A model generated the notes under the pieces. That model was not told the origin of the DNA, searched no databases, and worked only from the letters and a program-made list of their open reading frames with translations. From Ceratobasidium sp. AG-K (Eukaryota > Basidiomycota > Agaricomycetes > Cantharellales > Ceratobasidiaceae): a stretch of DNA of 64,000 bases. Made by a program: the position numbers and the translations under genes. The stretch spans positions 2,046,001 to 2,110,000 of the forward strand of contig JAWNGF010000005.1 of assembly GCA_037039685.1 (NCBI GenBank). The letters run 5' to 3'. Of this stretch, positions 48,701-60,520 are shown piece by piece; the stretch's first letter is position 1; each line of letters begins with the position of its first letter.

Positions 48701-49941
48701 TTAATCTACAGTGTATCGCCTCGTGTGGTGCCCGTCGGGCATTTGGGGTGTCAGAGGAGACCTTGGGTCTGCTGGCGGTTCGTGGTGAAGAGCTGGACCG
48801 ATATGCGAAAGAGCAAGGGAGCGGTATCGCTGGGTGTTTGGTGTGCGTAGGAATCGCTTTCGTAGCTTTCCGACCACGAGAGCTCCCGCGACGAAGATGA
48901 ATCTATACATATGGGTTAGTCCACGGCGCGATAAGAGAACAGGGTTCCTTACAGAAACGTTGCCAGGCCCCAGTTACTACTCTTCGGAGGCTGGGGGACT
49001 TGAACGGGAGGATGGTCCGGCGCGGAGCTATCTGGGGCACCGACAGGCTGCTTCTCAGGATATCCACCTATTGGGCAAGCGTGCCTTGAGGTCCATGCTA
49101 ATTTATGTTTCCCTTGATCTTCAAGAGGGTCACCGTGGGAAGTCAGCGTCGGCATTGATGGCTTTGAGGAGTTATTAATAACCCGCCGAGGAGTAATTTA
49201 GATGAACGCACCTCTTGGGCAGAAGGATCGCAATGGAAGGTAAATATGGCCTTTTGCAGAATCCCCATATACATACCACCATGGAGTGTAATTTGAAGGG
49301 GTGCTATGAGAGTAAATTGTAAGAATTGCGTCAAAGCATAGGCAAGTGACCATTCTACCATGTTGTGAAGCGTTTTGTTGGCGGGCAATCTTGGATGTTA
49401 CGTTGAGCTCTCGACCTTGAAGATTCCCCGCGACTGGAACAACGTATATTACTCTTGGTGGTTCTAGCCTATGGTCTGGGCGCTCGCTAATGACTAATAA
49501 TGAGTGCTCAATGCTTTAGTGACGGTGTTTAGATGCTGGTTTGTAACTCACCAGTCATACATATGTTTGTCCCCTGCGAGCACTGGTCGCGAGACGGAAG
49601 AGTGCCGTCCCATGCAATGTTGGCACCAAGGTTGATGTCATAATGGATCTGTTCAACAAAAAACGTAAATTGATGACTGTGTTGGGACTCAGATGAATAC
49701 AAACCTTGGTTCGAGAAGGAGGGGTTTCTACATCCCGAGAAACTTGATATTGTTCGCGCTTGAGTAGCGGACACAAATCGTATTTGAGAGTTGCACCCTC
49801 TGATGGCACTGAGAATACACAATCAAAGCTATTTTCGGTGTAGATTTGGTTGTTGGTGGTCGGAAGAGCCAGTGCTTGCCCAATTTGCAAAGTCTGAGTA
49901 AGGGCAAGGATCGCTCTGGCGGCGCTTCGTAAACCAAACAT
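48701..49941 (-). CDS. ATG27: ATG27-like type I membrane protein (MRH-type lumenal domain)
   Basis: In the family, Atg27 cycles between Golgi, endosome and vacuole and helps deliver Atg9 for autophagy. Exons give a signal peptide (MFGLRSAARAILALTQTLQI, cleaved near ALA), then FDCVFSVPSEGATLKYDLCP, VSRDVETPPSRTK, INLGANIAWDGTLPSRDQCS, QGTNICMT, VIYVVPVAGNLQG, ITLHGGMYMGILQKAIFTFH with CDP, LAWTSRHAC, a short linker, one membrane helix (FIFVAGALVV region) and a basic cytosolic tail ending HHTRRYTVD with TAA at 48701-48703. The Cys-rich lumenal part with the YDL...PP pattern and LHGG is what suggests Atg27. The assignment is by motif and layout; another mannose-6-phosphate-receptor-like protein is possible. 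Confidence 0.65.
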
Positions 49942-50418
49942 AGTGTACGACCACCAACACGAAAGCAAAAGGGACAACTGACTCGCTGGTAGCCTGTATA
50001 TCTTGCTTTTACCCACTCATCTGCAACACCATTCGAATCGGAAGATGGCGAAATTATACTTTATGATAATTCCATTTCCGAACACACGCCCGAGCTTCTT
50101 CGCACCAGTCGGCCCGGTGTCGCGATCATCTTGTTCATGCGGCGCGACCAAGAGAAGCAAAGCGGCGGAGCTTCCGGTATCTACGGCTGCTTCGTTGCAT
50201 TAATCGAAGCCAACATTCCGCGATAAATGGACGTTATTACGCCATTGGGAACCATCGCCGACTCGTGTGCCACCATATCTTCATCACACGGTCACCCGTT
50301 CCTGATTTGAGAGTAGGAATGTTCGCCCCGCGGTCCGGGCGGTACAATATACATATTCACCGTCTGTCCTTGCTCGACTCGAATTCGTGGTTTCGTGACT
50401 TCTCTCGCCGACCCAACC
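49942..50418. other. Divergent promoter region of ATG27-like and PL26-like genes
   Basis: No gene supported. Contains the 5' regions of both flanking, divergently transcribed genes; no clear TATA box identified. Confidence 0.5.
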
Positions 50419-53400
50419 ATGTCCAACAAACCTCGTGCGACTGACGGTGTTGACCTAAAGTGGGTCGACGGAAAAGCACCAGCTACTACAGCGGTTGGTA
50501 GCACATGGGGTGTTCCGTGGGCCCAAGGCGAGATTGATAAGTCGACAGCTCTGGCATTGACTACGAGCGACGGAAAGAGCGTTCCTGTGCAAAGCTGGCC
50601 GCTTGCCTAGTAAGCACCAAGCACTTTGTTCCACGTCATTGTACTGAGCCATCGTTCTCACATACGCAGTTGGCCCGACGGTTCGCTGAAATGGACTGGT
50701 CATGCCATTGCCGCAGACGCTGCGCTGACCGATACCCTCCATTTGGCTCCTGGGTCTCCCTCCGAGCCTTCGGCTGCATTGACTGTCAAGCAAAGCGGCA
50801 GCACCATCGCAGTCACCACCGGCGATTTTGAAGGTATATTGCATTTTTATTTCATTCAGCAGCAAGACTTATGAATTATTAAACAGCCCAAATTAAAACG
50901 TCCGGGACGACCCTTATTTCGTCACTCTCGGTCGGAGGCTCGAAGAAACTGTCCAATGGAGCGCTTATCGTGAAAGTCCAAGGTGTGTGTCTAAAAGCAT
51001 TGTTTAACCTATACTCAAATATTGATTAGGCCAACCGAACGAGCCCGAGAACACAGACCCAGCCAATATCCACACTACGGTCGCAAATATCACTGCTGCA
51101 ACTATTGAGAGCGACGGTCCAGTCCAGGCATCAATCAAAGTAAGTTTGATCATCACACTTCAAGCTATCCCACTCATACACTTCGTTAGGTAACTGGCAC
51201 ATACAAGGGCGATGGTCATGGCTCCTGGCTCCCCTTCACAATCCGGCTTTATTTTAGCGCCGGTTCGTCAGCGATTAAAATACAGCATTTGTTCTTGTTC
51301 GATGGAGACCAAGCTAAGGACTTCATCAAGGGTATTGTAAGTGTTATGCTTCATTTTACTCGATAGATACTCATCATTATTTAAGGGTGTACAATTTGAC
51401 GTCCCACTCACAGACGAGCTGTACGACCGTCACATTCGTTTTACCTCTACTTCTGGAGGAATCTGGGGCGAAGCCGTCCGCGTCTTGTCTGGCCTGCGAC
51501 GTGATGCAACTGCAGCTCTGTTGAATCCTCAGTTTGAAGGCACTGCGCTGCCGGCTCAGGTATGCTATGCAAAAGTCCTTCAATCGTCACAGTTTAGCTT
51601 ACATTGCACTACAGAATTCGGGTTCATGGCCTGCGACGATCCTTGCTGGAATTGCAACTTTGCCAACGTGGAATGACTACTCCCTGGTCCAGCTCAGCGC
51701 GGACCACTTCGATATCTGGAAGCGGTACGCGAGCTTCCTCACCGATCCACGCGCCTTGACTAATATAATTTTGTTATAGGACAAGTAACAAGGGCAGCTG
51801 GCTCAAGCATGCCGGACACGGTGCCCGGGCCAACGGAACTGGCTACATCGGCGGAGCCAAGAACGGAGGGCTGCTCTTTGGTCTACGCAACTTCTGGGAA
51901 CAGTTCCCTCGTCAGCTAGACATTCGCGACGCGGCGGGAAGCACGGCCAAGGTCACAGTCTGGGCATATTCTCCCGAGGTTCGTCACCTTCCACTTGCTT
52001 CCCTCATCCCTTGTCAAATGAAATTGACACGTGTGCTCGCAGGCCCCGGCAATGGATCTCCGGCATTATGATACCGTCGCCCACGGTCTGGACCTCGCGT
52101 ACGAAGATGTCGAACTCGTAACTTCTAACCCAGCAGGAATCGCACGTTCGTACGAGCTTACGCTCAAAGCCGTTGCTTCGACTCCTTCGCGGCAGGCGAT
52201 TGCAGATTTCGCGGCAGCTGTTGCGACGCCGCCTCAAATTGTCGCCAGTCCACAGTTTTACCAAAGTCACAAGGTGTTTGGTGGGCGTTGGTGAGTATTC
52301 CTTTACCAATAGTCGGGACAGATAGTAACTACTCGGTGGGTAGGGCTGTACCTGATAAGTCTCGTACTGGAGCTGCCAAGATTGAGAACGACAAGAGCAA
52401 ACTTTTGGACTTCTATGTGGCCGAGATTGAGCAGAGACAATTCTACGGTAGGGTAGTTGCGTTTGGAGGAAAGCATTTGATCGAATTTTCATGGCTTAGG
52501 TTTCTGGAATTATGGCGATGTGATGCATACCGTAAGTTCAAGCCGAGATAGTGCTGTTAGATCTTGAATTTTTACTTGTTTGTCATAGTATGACGACACG
52601 CGGCATACGTGGAGGTGAGCTGGGTTGCAAACTTTAGTATTCCGTATCTAATTCCTCGACTCCGCTTTAGGTACGACGTTGGAGGCTATGTAAGCAGAGT
52701 TTTAAGTTGAAACGATCATATAAACTAAAAATATAATGAAAGGCTTGGGATAATGCGGAACTTGGTGAGGGCTAATCATTCGTTTAGTGGATAGCATCCT
52801 TGCTCACGGCAAGCATCTTCCAGGCACCGACCTCTGGTTGTGGATGTCGTTCCTCCGTACCGGACGTGCCGACATTTTCCGCATCGCGCACGCCATGACC
52901 AGGCATCTTTCGGAGGTCAGTCCTTCAATTCTATTATTGTTAGGCCGCTACTCACCGAAATTTACAGGTCGATTTCCATCATACCGTAAGCAGACTCGTA
53001 CCATATTCTACATCCTGCTAAGCAGCCTTACGGAAATCTTAGGGCCCATTCGCAGGTAGCCCCTCTCGTTAGTTTAAATGAATAAAATATTGACCATTTT
53101 ATTTAGGACTCGGTAGTCGGCACAATGTGAGTCATTGGGGAGACGGCGCAAAGGAGGCTCGTGTTAGCTCTTCGACCTTGAAACGGCCGTAAGTGTAACG
53201 GATGATCCAGATAGACAGTGTACTGATAACGCTTGCTCTGCAGATTCTACTATTTGACAGGTAATTCGCATCGCACGCGCTACAATATACCGTTCGATGT
53301 TGATGTTGTCTCGCACAGCGGATGAGCTGATGGGAGACTTGATGCGATACTCCTTACAGGCTGATCAGACACTTATTGAATGGGAGCCACTCCGCAAAAG

Positions 53401-54866
53401 TGAGTGATGACACTAGATTGTTTTGGCCAATTAGTCTGACACAACTCTAGTTCTTCCCAAGCCAATCGCGCCCACGCGTATTCGTATTGGGCCCGACTGG
53501 ACAGCACTAGCTGGGTAAGTTAGTTTACCTATTGTGGAACGAAAAATGGACTTACATGATTGGTATAGGAACTGGTTCACAGAGTGGGAGGTTCGTGATT
53601 CCGAGATTCATTCATTCCGCTTCTAATTTTCTCGCAGAGGACCAACGATTCAAAATGGAAAGATAGACTCGTTACTAGCATGGTAAGCAGGCATGATTGC
53701 TCATCTAATAGGGACTGTTGCTGATATTTAACTAGACCGACATTGGGGGATTTAAATACGGACTGGTATGTGGGTGTCGTACTGTTTCGAGGGCGACAAA
53801 TTCCTAACATGGATCATAAACATAGTTCACTGGATATACCGCAGGTAAGCCTGAACGATTGTTTGTTGAGAGTCACTGGTTAAAAATGCGCATTTAGCTG
53901 TGGGTTTTGATCCTGCAACTGCACATCTCACGGATGAAGGCGGTCAATTCCAGGCCTCGTGAGTACCTACGCCCGGATCAACGAAATTGTACTTACCGAT
54001 AGGCAGTTATCATTTGACTATGTTGTTTGGAGGAGGCGAATTCCTCATGGAGCTTGTAGACACTCTCAGCGTCCCCGCTTTCGATACTGTTTGGATTGAC
54101 TTCTGCAAATACTATAGTAAGTTGTCTTCATAAAACAGAAATCTAATTCTGATTGCGCCCCCTTAGACGCTACCGCAGCCGAGTAATTACCTTTCACGTC
54201 TGGTGGTGGATCTATGCTAACGGCCGCATCCTTAGAAAAACAGCTAAATACGGGCAAACGTTCAACTCCGGAGGGTTCGAATACGTGAGTGGATTGGTAA
54301 CACTCAAATACGCGTACTAAACGGGGCCAACTAGCTATATGCCAAGCTCCAAGCATATGCAGGACAACGCCTAAACGATAATAATTTGAAGCAGCTTGCC
54401 TGGAACCGGGTTACCTCTTCTACCACCGGCTACTTTGCTGACCCGGTGGAAGTTGGTGGAGTGAACGTGATTGAGCCTATCAAACAGGTAAATGACACAG
54501 AACGTCAGTACCAATCATCGCTTACAATTGGACTAGATTACCTCTCTTGCTACAAACGACGCTGCATCATTCTCCCTTGCGCAATATGCTGGTGCGTAAC
54601 ATGTTGCTATGAATGAGTGGCCAACTCTGATCACGTCGACGCTACCAGTGCTTGCAATCGCACCCGAACTCGCGCCCAACTCCTTTGTCGAGCCCCGAGT
54701 TTCAAAGTACGCACCTTCTGTGGTTTCTACCTCGACTGCCATCGGGACTGTCTACGAGAACGAAAAGAGGGCACTCGAGCCCCCACCTTACGGAGCGCAG
54801 CGAGCAAGGGCTCATAGGCGAGGGCTTGTTACGAGGGTTCTACGATTTTTGGGACTACGCAAGTAA
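50419..54866 (+). CDS. PL26-like exo-rhamnogalacturonan lyase (PcRGLX/YetA family)
   Basis: The family releases unsaturated disaccharides from the pectin rhamnogalacturonan-I backbone. Some 20 or more short introns. The N-terminus reads MSNKPRATDGVDLKWVDGKA, then VGSTWGVPWAQGEI, VPVQSWPLAYWPDGSLKWTG (start of the RIFT-barrel domain) and GSWLPFTIRLYFSAGSSAIK. The middle has GARANGTGYIGGAKNGGLLF and LRNFWEQFPRQLDI. The C-terminal toroid has DLWLWMSFLRTGRADIFRIA, RHNVSHWGDGAKEAR, RYSLQADQTLIEWEPLRK and TFNSGGFEYLYAKLQAYAGQ. The tail ends RVLRFLGLRK with TAA at 54864-54866. Introns keep frame wherever I checked. The start at 50419 gives no signal peptide although characterised fungal relatives are secreted. 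Either an upstream exon is missing, the protein is intracellular, or secretion was lost. Confidence 0.8.
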
Positions 54867-55300
54867 CAGGTATGTTTAGAATGTGGGATGAACTTATGTT
54901 TCATGATGAATTGGGGTTTAACAATGCTCGGGCAATACTAGATTACGAAAGCCTGTTGACTGTACCATAGGTGATAAGTTTCAGAATAAGTGCAACCACG
55001 GCGACGGCACTCATGAGTAAATCCAATGTGTTGAAACGACATACGAGGCAAATATTCGCGTTCCTGTCATATACTGCCACACAGGAGGATTTAACGCCCT
55101 TATACGGCTGACTTCCACAGGCGGAGTGACGAAACCCTCAGACCTAAAACTCAAGTTGAAGGTATGGTAAAACGATGTATGTTCTATTAAAACCAACGGA
55201 TACTTTGCATATGCACAGACGAGCGAAGGCATAGGACTAATTGGCATAATGGTGGGTATATAGGTAGCTTGCCGCTCTGACCGTGCGTGAGACCTCCGAT
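54867..55300. other. Convergent intergenic region
   Basis: 3' sides of the PL26-like gene and of DPBB copy 4. The copy 4 3'UTR resembles that of copy 7. No gene. Confidence 0.5.
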
Positions 55301-56025
55301 CTAGTTGAACTTCCACGACACACCCTGCAGCTTGCCAGTGCCTGAGTAGGGGTGAAAGTCCGGTTAATATTTTCTAGACACGAGACACAACGCTCTAGGA
55401 CTCACCAAGAGGAGCGAACTGCTGGAACGCAGCCGGCGAAAGATCGATGTCGTTGTAGCCACAGGCGTAGCAGCGGTCCACGATCCCGACCTTGATGGTC
55501 TTGCCTCCCCAGCTCACGTTCGCCGTCTTGCCAGCGCAGGCTTGGCTGTGGTTCGGGTTGGCGTCTGTGGAGTGGAGCGTGTTAGTATTATATCGGTACA
55601 CTCCAGGAAGCTAGGATCGAGGGGCGGGCGTTCACTCACCGACCATCATCTCCTGGAAGAGGCTGGTACCAATGGCAGCGACCCACTCGTAGTCCTGGTT
55701 CTGCCATCCGCAGGCACCGAGACCGACTGAGGGGTTGTCTGAAACACGTGTAGTAGGTCAGCATGAGCCGCAACAAATTCATAGCCCTGATTCGAATTCG
55801 AGTTCGACAACTTACAGTAGGTAGCCTATCAAGCCGAATGTGTCAGATACTACTCAGGTTCGTGCTTGGATAGAAGCATGCACTCACCCAGCCATTGTGG
55901 ACGTCATAGGGAGCGCGAGCAGCCAGATCACTGGATGCAGTGGTCTCGACGGGAGCAGCGACGACAGAGGAGGCGAATCCGAGGGCGGAGACGAGGACAA
56001 CAGAGAGCTTGGTGAAGGCGTGCAT
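55301..56025 (-). CDS. Secreted RlpA-like/DPBB protein, copy 4
   Basis: Intact five-exon copy; signal peptide MHAFTKLSVVLVSALGFASS. The predicted protein is the same as copy 5 wherever I compared. Microexon 55816-55825. Introns 1, 2 and 4 read identical to those of copy 5 and are close to copy 1; intron 3 is the copy 2/3/5/7 type. The 3'UTR (ACCATTATGCCAATTAGTCC) matches that of copy 7, so the two outermost members of this array share their 3' flank. Head-to-head with copy 5, about 1.16 kb ATG to ATG. The upstream DNA is the common array type with a TATA box. Confidence 0.9.
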
Positions 56026-56111
56026 GGCGAATCGAGTGAGAGTAACTGAGCTGGAGGCGAATGCTGATGATCAGTTGGAGGTGCTGCTCTTTGGCCATTA
56101 CAACTACTCTT

Positions 56112-56117
56112 CTTATA
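56112..56117 (-). promoter_or_regulatory. TATA-box candidate, DPBB copy 4
   Basis: TATAAG about 90 bp before the ATG, in the same context as copy 2. Confidence 0.5.
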
Positions 56118-57098
56118 CCCCTTTAAAACAGATGTCCCGTTACTCGCCGGTATACTGGCCGCCTCCCCCTACCCCATTGGCAACACCTGTCGCTTGACCT
56201 GGCGGGGCGCTCGCATGATGCTCGCCCAGACCACGTATCAGGATCTTTAAGTCGGATCACTGTATGCGGGTCGATGTTTATTACTGCCGGTATGATAGCG
56301 ATGGTATGCGAGCCAATCCATGTCCGAACCACGGATCTCCCACACGCTCACCAGTTCTGAGGCCAACGAAAAACAGCCTGCAAACATGTCGACATAATAA
56401 TGGTATGGTAAGCGGAGCGCTTCGAACAACGCCTACATGCGCTTACCATTTCATGCTCATGCGATAGCGGAGTTTATTGGCCGGTGGGGTATATGTAAAT
56501 GAGCGAGCCGAGGTATAACTTGAGGACACACAGATCCCGGCTGATGAATTTGCAATCGTTGCATTATGCCGGTCCGTACACACAAACGAAGCAACTGTGA
56601 TGCGCCGCTTAAGGATGCCAGCGGCCACGTCGGGGAGGTATGCGCACATGGCTGACTCGGCTATGATTTGCCTGACGCTCCTTAGGCATGCATTGCTGCC
56701 GTTAACTTCTTGCCAGTGACGCACGTTGTGGGAATGGTGAAGAAGCCCGACTCAAAGGAATGATTCGGAAGGCGCGACAATGGTCTGCATGAGCGACTGA
56801 GTGAAACCAGAGTACGAGTTCAAGCACGATCTGCCTAGCAGCTGGAGTACGCTAGTAGGAATCTACGCAGTTGTGGGTGGTGTCCCCAGTACTACTAGTC
56901 GGCGTATCAAACTCGCATATATAGAACGTCTTAAGCGCGGTGTATGCGTATTGATCGGGCAGGAAATTATGTTCCGACGCACCAGGTTATGGAGGAGCGA
57001 AAGGTTCAAGTCGAGAAACATTTCACGTTACGCACCCAAAGACCAGAACGACGGGTGGAGAAGTATAGATGACACTGCATATGGAAGGGAGAAAGGTC

Positions 57099-57105
57099 TA
57101 CTTAA
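57099..57105 (+). promoter_or_regulatory. Weakened TATA-like element, DPBB copy 5
   Basis: TACTTAA at the position of TATTTAA in copy 3, same flanks (AAGGTC, AAGGTGCAGT). Confidence 0.3.
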
Positions 57106-57185
57106 GGTGCAGTAGTCTTGGGTCAATCACCTCACAGTTCGACTCCAGTTGACATTCGCTTCCAGCTACTCTCACTCGACTCACC

Positions 57186-57910
57186 ATGCACGCCTTCACC
57201 AAGCTCTCTGTTGTCCTCGTCTCCGCCCTCGGATTCGCCTCCTCTGTCGTCGCTGCTCCCGTCGAGACCACTGCATCCAGTGATCTGGCTGCTCGCGCTC
57301 CCTATGACGTCCACAATGGCTGGGTGAGTGCATGCTTCTATCCAAGCACGAACCTGAGTAGTATCTGACACATTCGGCTTGATAGGCTACCTACTGTAAG
57401 TTGTCGAACTCGAATTCGAATCAGGGCTATGAATTTGTTGCGGCTCATGCTGACCTACTACACGTGTTTCAGACAACCCCTCAGTCGGTCTCGGTGCCTG
57501 CGGATGGCAGAACCAGGACTACGAGTGGGTCGCTGCCATTGGTACCAGCCTCTTCCAGGAGATGATGGTCGGTGAGTGAACGCCCGCCCCTCGATCCTAG
57601 CTTCCTGGAGTGTACCGATATAATACTAACACGCTCCACTCCACAGACGCCAACCCGAACCACAGCCAAGCCTGCGCTGGCAAGACGGCGAACGTGAGCT
57701 GGGGAGGCAAGACCATCAAGGTCGGGATCGTGGACCGCTGCTACGCCTGTGGCTACAACGACATCGATCTTTCGCCGGCTGCGTTCCAGCAGTTCGCTCC
57801 TCTTGGTGAGTCCTAGAGCGTTGTGTCTCGTGTCTAGAAAATATTAACCGGACTTTCACCCCTACTCAGGCACTGGCAAGCTGCAGGGTGTGTCGTGGAA
57901 GTTCAACTAG
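57186..57910 (+). CDS. Secreted RlpA-like/DPBB protein, copy 5
   Basis: Intact five-exon copy, reverse complement of copy 4 including introns. Start ATG 57186, microexon 57386-57395, TAG at 57908-57910. Its upstream DNA beyond about 30 bp is the copy 3 type and not the array type. Its 3' flank, with module D at about 58160-58420, is shared with copies 1, 2 and 6. It opens a same-strand tandem series with copies 6 and 7, spaced about 2.1 kb from ATG to ATG. Confidence 0.9.
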
Positions 57911-58159
57911 ACTAGAGGTCTGGCGCGGCGTTTGAGCGGCGGGCTTACTACATGCGCACTATCAGTCTACTATGCCAATTGCAACTATCCCTATGCCTTC
58001 GATTGTCTACATGTATGCACAGTGTCCTTGGTTTTCTATAGAATAGAATTCGTTTCGATACAGATATCTCCCCATCCTAAGTTTGGCTTCGAGCCCTATG
58101 AATGCGAACATAGGTGCACAGATTACGCGGCGGATAACGGAGTATCCATGACTGAGTGA

Positions 58160-58420
58160 CCATATGTGTTATCAAGTCCTCAGGCAAAATTAGCTGTCAT
58201 AGCTCTCTCCAACTGCCCCTTGGTTTGTGTTTCTACTCAAAGCTAAGGAGGTATCAACTGATGGGATCAACCAGGTATGCATTCCATGGAACCCCCTTCA
58301 CAGGCCATCTCAACGTTAATCTCTGTTTCTTGAACGCTACCATGAATTTGTTCGAAATTCGCCATTTGCTCGAGTAGTTTAATCACGGAAAAATCAGCAA
58401 GGGCGGGTTCAATGTGGGTA
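58160..58420 (+). repeat. Downstream module D, copy near DPBB gene 5
   Basis: Contains CTCTCTCCAACTGCCCCTTG, GGTATCAACTGATGGGATCA and TTCGAAATTCGCC, nearly matching the module at 60262. Confidence 0.7.
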
Positions 58421-59205
58421 GTGAACCAGGAGAAAAAAAGTTCGTACTGCGTACTCCTACGAAATTGGCAAGGTTTATCCCAGTAAACCAAAATAGGCTG
58501 AATCTAAGCTCGTCTAGTATATTTTCCCTGTTGTCTGTGAAGTTCTGAAACCTCTACAGCTTCCCTCGACCTATAAATGCACCGGGCACGACAAGAATAA
58601 AGAATGTCAGTTGTGGTCATAGATGCCCACCCGTGTCTATGCTCGGATATGGAGAGGGAATTCACGTTGGCGAGCAATTACGGCATCATCTCCGACATGG
58701 CCGCCGGTACCCTCAAGCGGCGCATCAAAGCTGTTCCTTTGGGAATATTGGTCGGCATAACACAAATAGTTGCAAATTCATCAATCGGGATATGTATCCT
58801 CAAGTTATGCCTTCGCTCGCCTATTTACAATATATCTCACCGGCCAAAAAGCTCCGCTGTCGCATGAGCAGGAAGCTATAAGCGCATGCAAGCGTTGTTG
58901 GAAGCACTCCGCTTGCTGTTCCGTTATCGAGCAGACATGTTTGCAGGCTGCTTTTTGTCGGTCTCGGAACTCACAAGCGCATGGAACACCCATGGATTGT
59001 ACATGAATTTGCATGCATATCACCGCTATCATGTCGCCAACGAACGATATCGGCTTGCATACAGTGATCGGACTTGGGGGTCAGGATGCCTGGCCTTGGC
59101 AAGCATCCTTGCACTGTTTCGCCAAGTCAGGCAGAAGGAGTAGCCAGTGAGGTAGAGGGAAGGTATCCTACTCCATTAAGTGACAGAATACCCATTAGAA
59201 AGAAG

Positions 59206-59211
59206 TATAAG
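59206..59211 (+). promoter_or_regulatory. TATA-box candidate, DPBB copy 6
   Basis: TATAAG then TAGAGCAGCTTTCAAGGAC, 93 bp before the ATG. Confidence 0.55.
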
Positions 59212-59298
59212 TAGAGCAGCTTTCAAGGACTATTAGTAGTATCCTCAACTTGATCATCAGTACTCGCCTCTAGCTCAGTTACTCCTACTCGACTCACC

Positions 59299-60021
59299 AT
59301 GCACGCCTTCACTAAGCTCACCATCGCCTTCGTCTCCGCTCTCGGATTCGCCTCCACCGCTGCCGCTGCTCCCGTCGAGGCCACTGCATCCAGTGATCTG
59401 GCTGCTCGCGCTCCTTATGACGTCCACAACGGCTGGGTGAGTACATGCTTCTATCCAAGTACGAGCCGGAGTAGTATCTGACACGTTCGGCTTGATAGGC
59501 TACCTACTGTAAGTTGTCGAACTCGAATTCGAATCAGGGCTATGGATTTGTTGCGGCTCATGCTGACCTACTACACGTGTTTCAGACAACCCCTCAGTCG
59601 GTCTCGGTGCCTGCGGATGGCAGAACCAGGACTACGAGTGGGTCGCTGCCATTGGTACCAGCCTCTTCCAGGAGATGATGGTCGGTGAGTGACCGCTCGT
59701 GCCTCAAGCTTAGCTTTCTAGCTTGCAGATAAGACACTAACGCACTGGACTCTACAGACGCCAACCCGAACCACAGCCAAGCCTGCGCTGGCAAGACGGC
59801 GAACGTGAGCTGGGAAGGCAAGACCATCAAGGTCGGGATCGTGGACCGCTGCTACGCCTGTGGCTACAACGACATCGACCTCTCACCGGCTGCGTTCCAG
59901 CAGTTCGCTCCTCTTGGTGAGTCCTGGAATGTCACGTCTCGTGCCCTGACAACACTAATTGGGATCTCACTTCTACTCAGGCACTGGCAAGCTGCAGGGT
60001 GTATCGTGGAGGTTCAACTAG
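59299..60021 (+). CDS. Secreted RlpA-like/DPBB protein, copy 6
   Basis: Intact five-exon copy and the most diverged in protein. Signal peptide MHAFTKLTIAFVSALGFAST, Glu for Gly in NVSWEGKTIKV, and Arg for Lys at the end (VSWRFN). All four domain Cys and the DIDLSP core are kept. Microexon 59499-59508. Intron 1 and 2 types follow copies 4/5, intron 3 follows copy 1, and intron 4 follows copy 7, so the gene is a mosaic. TAG at 60019-60021. Confidence 0.9.
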
Positions 60022-60261
60022 AAGTGGGGTCCGAGCGGCGAGCTAACTCCATCTGCGCCATTACTCTACTATGCCAGCTAGCCCTATACCTTCGATTGTC
60101 TATACATATGCACCGTGTCCTTGGTTTTCGATAGAATAGAATTAGTTTCGATACAGATATTTCCTCAACCTAAATTTTGGCTTCAACATCTCCGAACGTC
60201 GCGAACATACTGTAGGTGCACAGATTACCCGGCAGATAACGGAGTATTCATGACTGAGTGA

Positions 60262-60520
60262 CCATATGTGTTATCAAGTCCTCAGGCAAAATTAGCTGTC
60301 ATAGCTCTCTCCAACTGTCCCTTGATTTAAGTTTGCTTTCTACTGAAAACCAAGGAGGTATTAACTGATGGGATCAACCAGGCATGCATCCCCTGGAGCC
60401 AGCCTCACAGGCCGTCTCAACGCTAATCTCTGTTTCTTGAACGCTACCATGATTTTTTTCGAAATTCGCCGTTTGCTCAAGCAATTCAATCACGCAAGAA
60501 TCGTCAAGGGGGGGTTGGAT
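60262..60520 (+). repeat. Downstream module D, copy near DPBB gene 6
   Basis: Fourth copy of the 3' module; begins near GTGACCATATGTGTTATCAA, which also occurs at about 58158. Confidence 0.7.

Larger units (their letters stand above)
55301..57910. repeat. Inverted duplication 2 (DPBB copies 4 and 5)
   Basis: Arms 55301-56040 and about 57170-57910 are reverse complements over all exons and introns. Unlike duplication 1 the 3'UTRs differ. The spacer (about 56045-57165) resembles the spacer of duplication 1 (about 45240-46340), so the divergent pair itself was duplicated. Confidence 0.83.
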
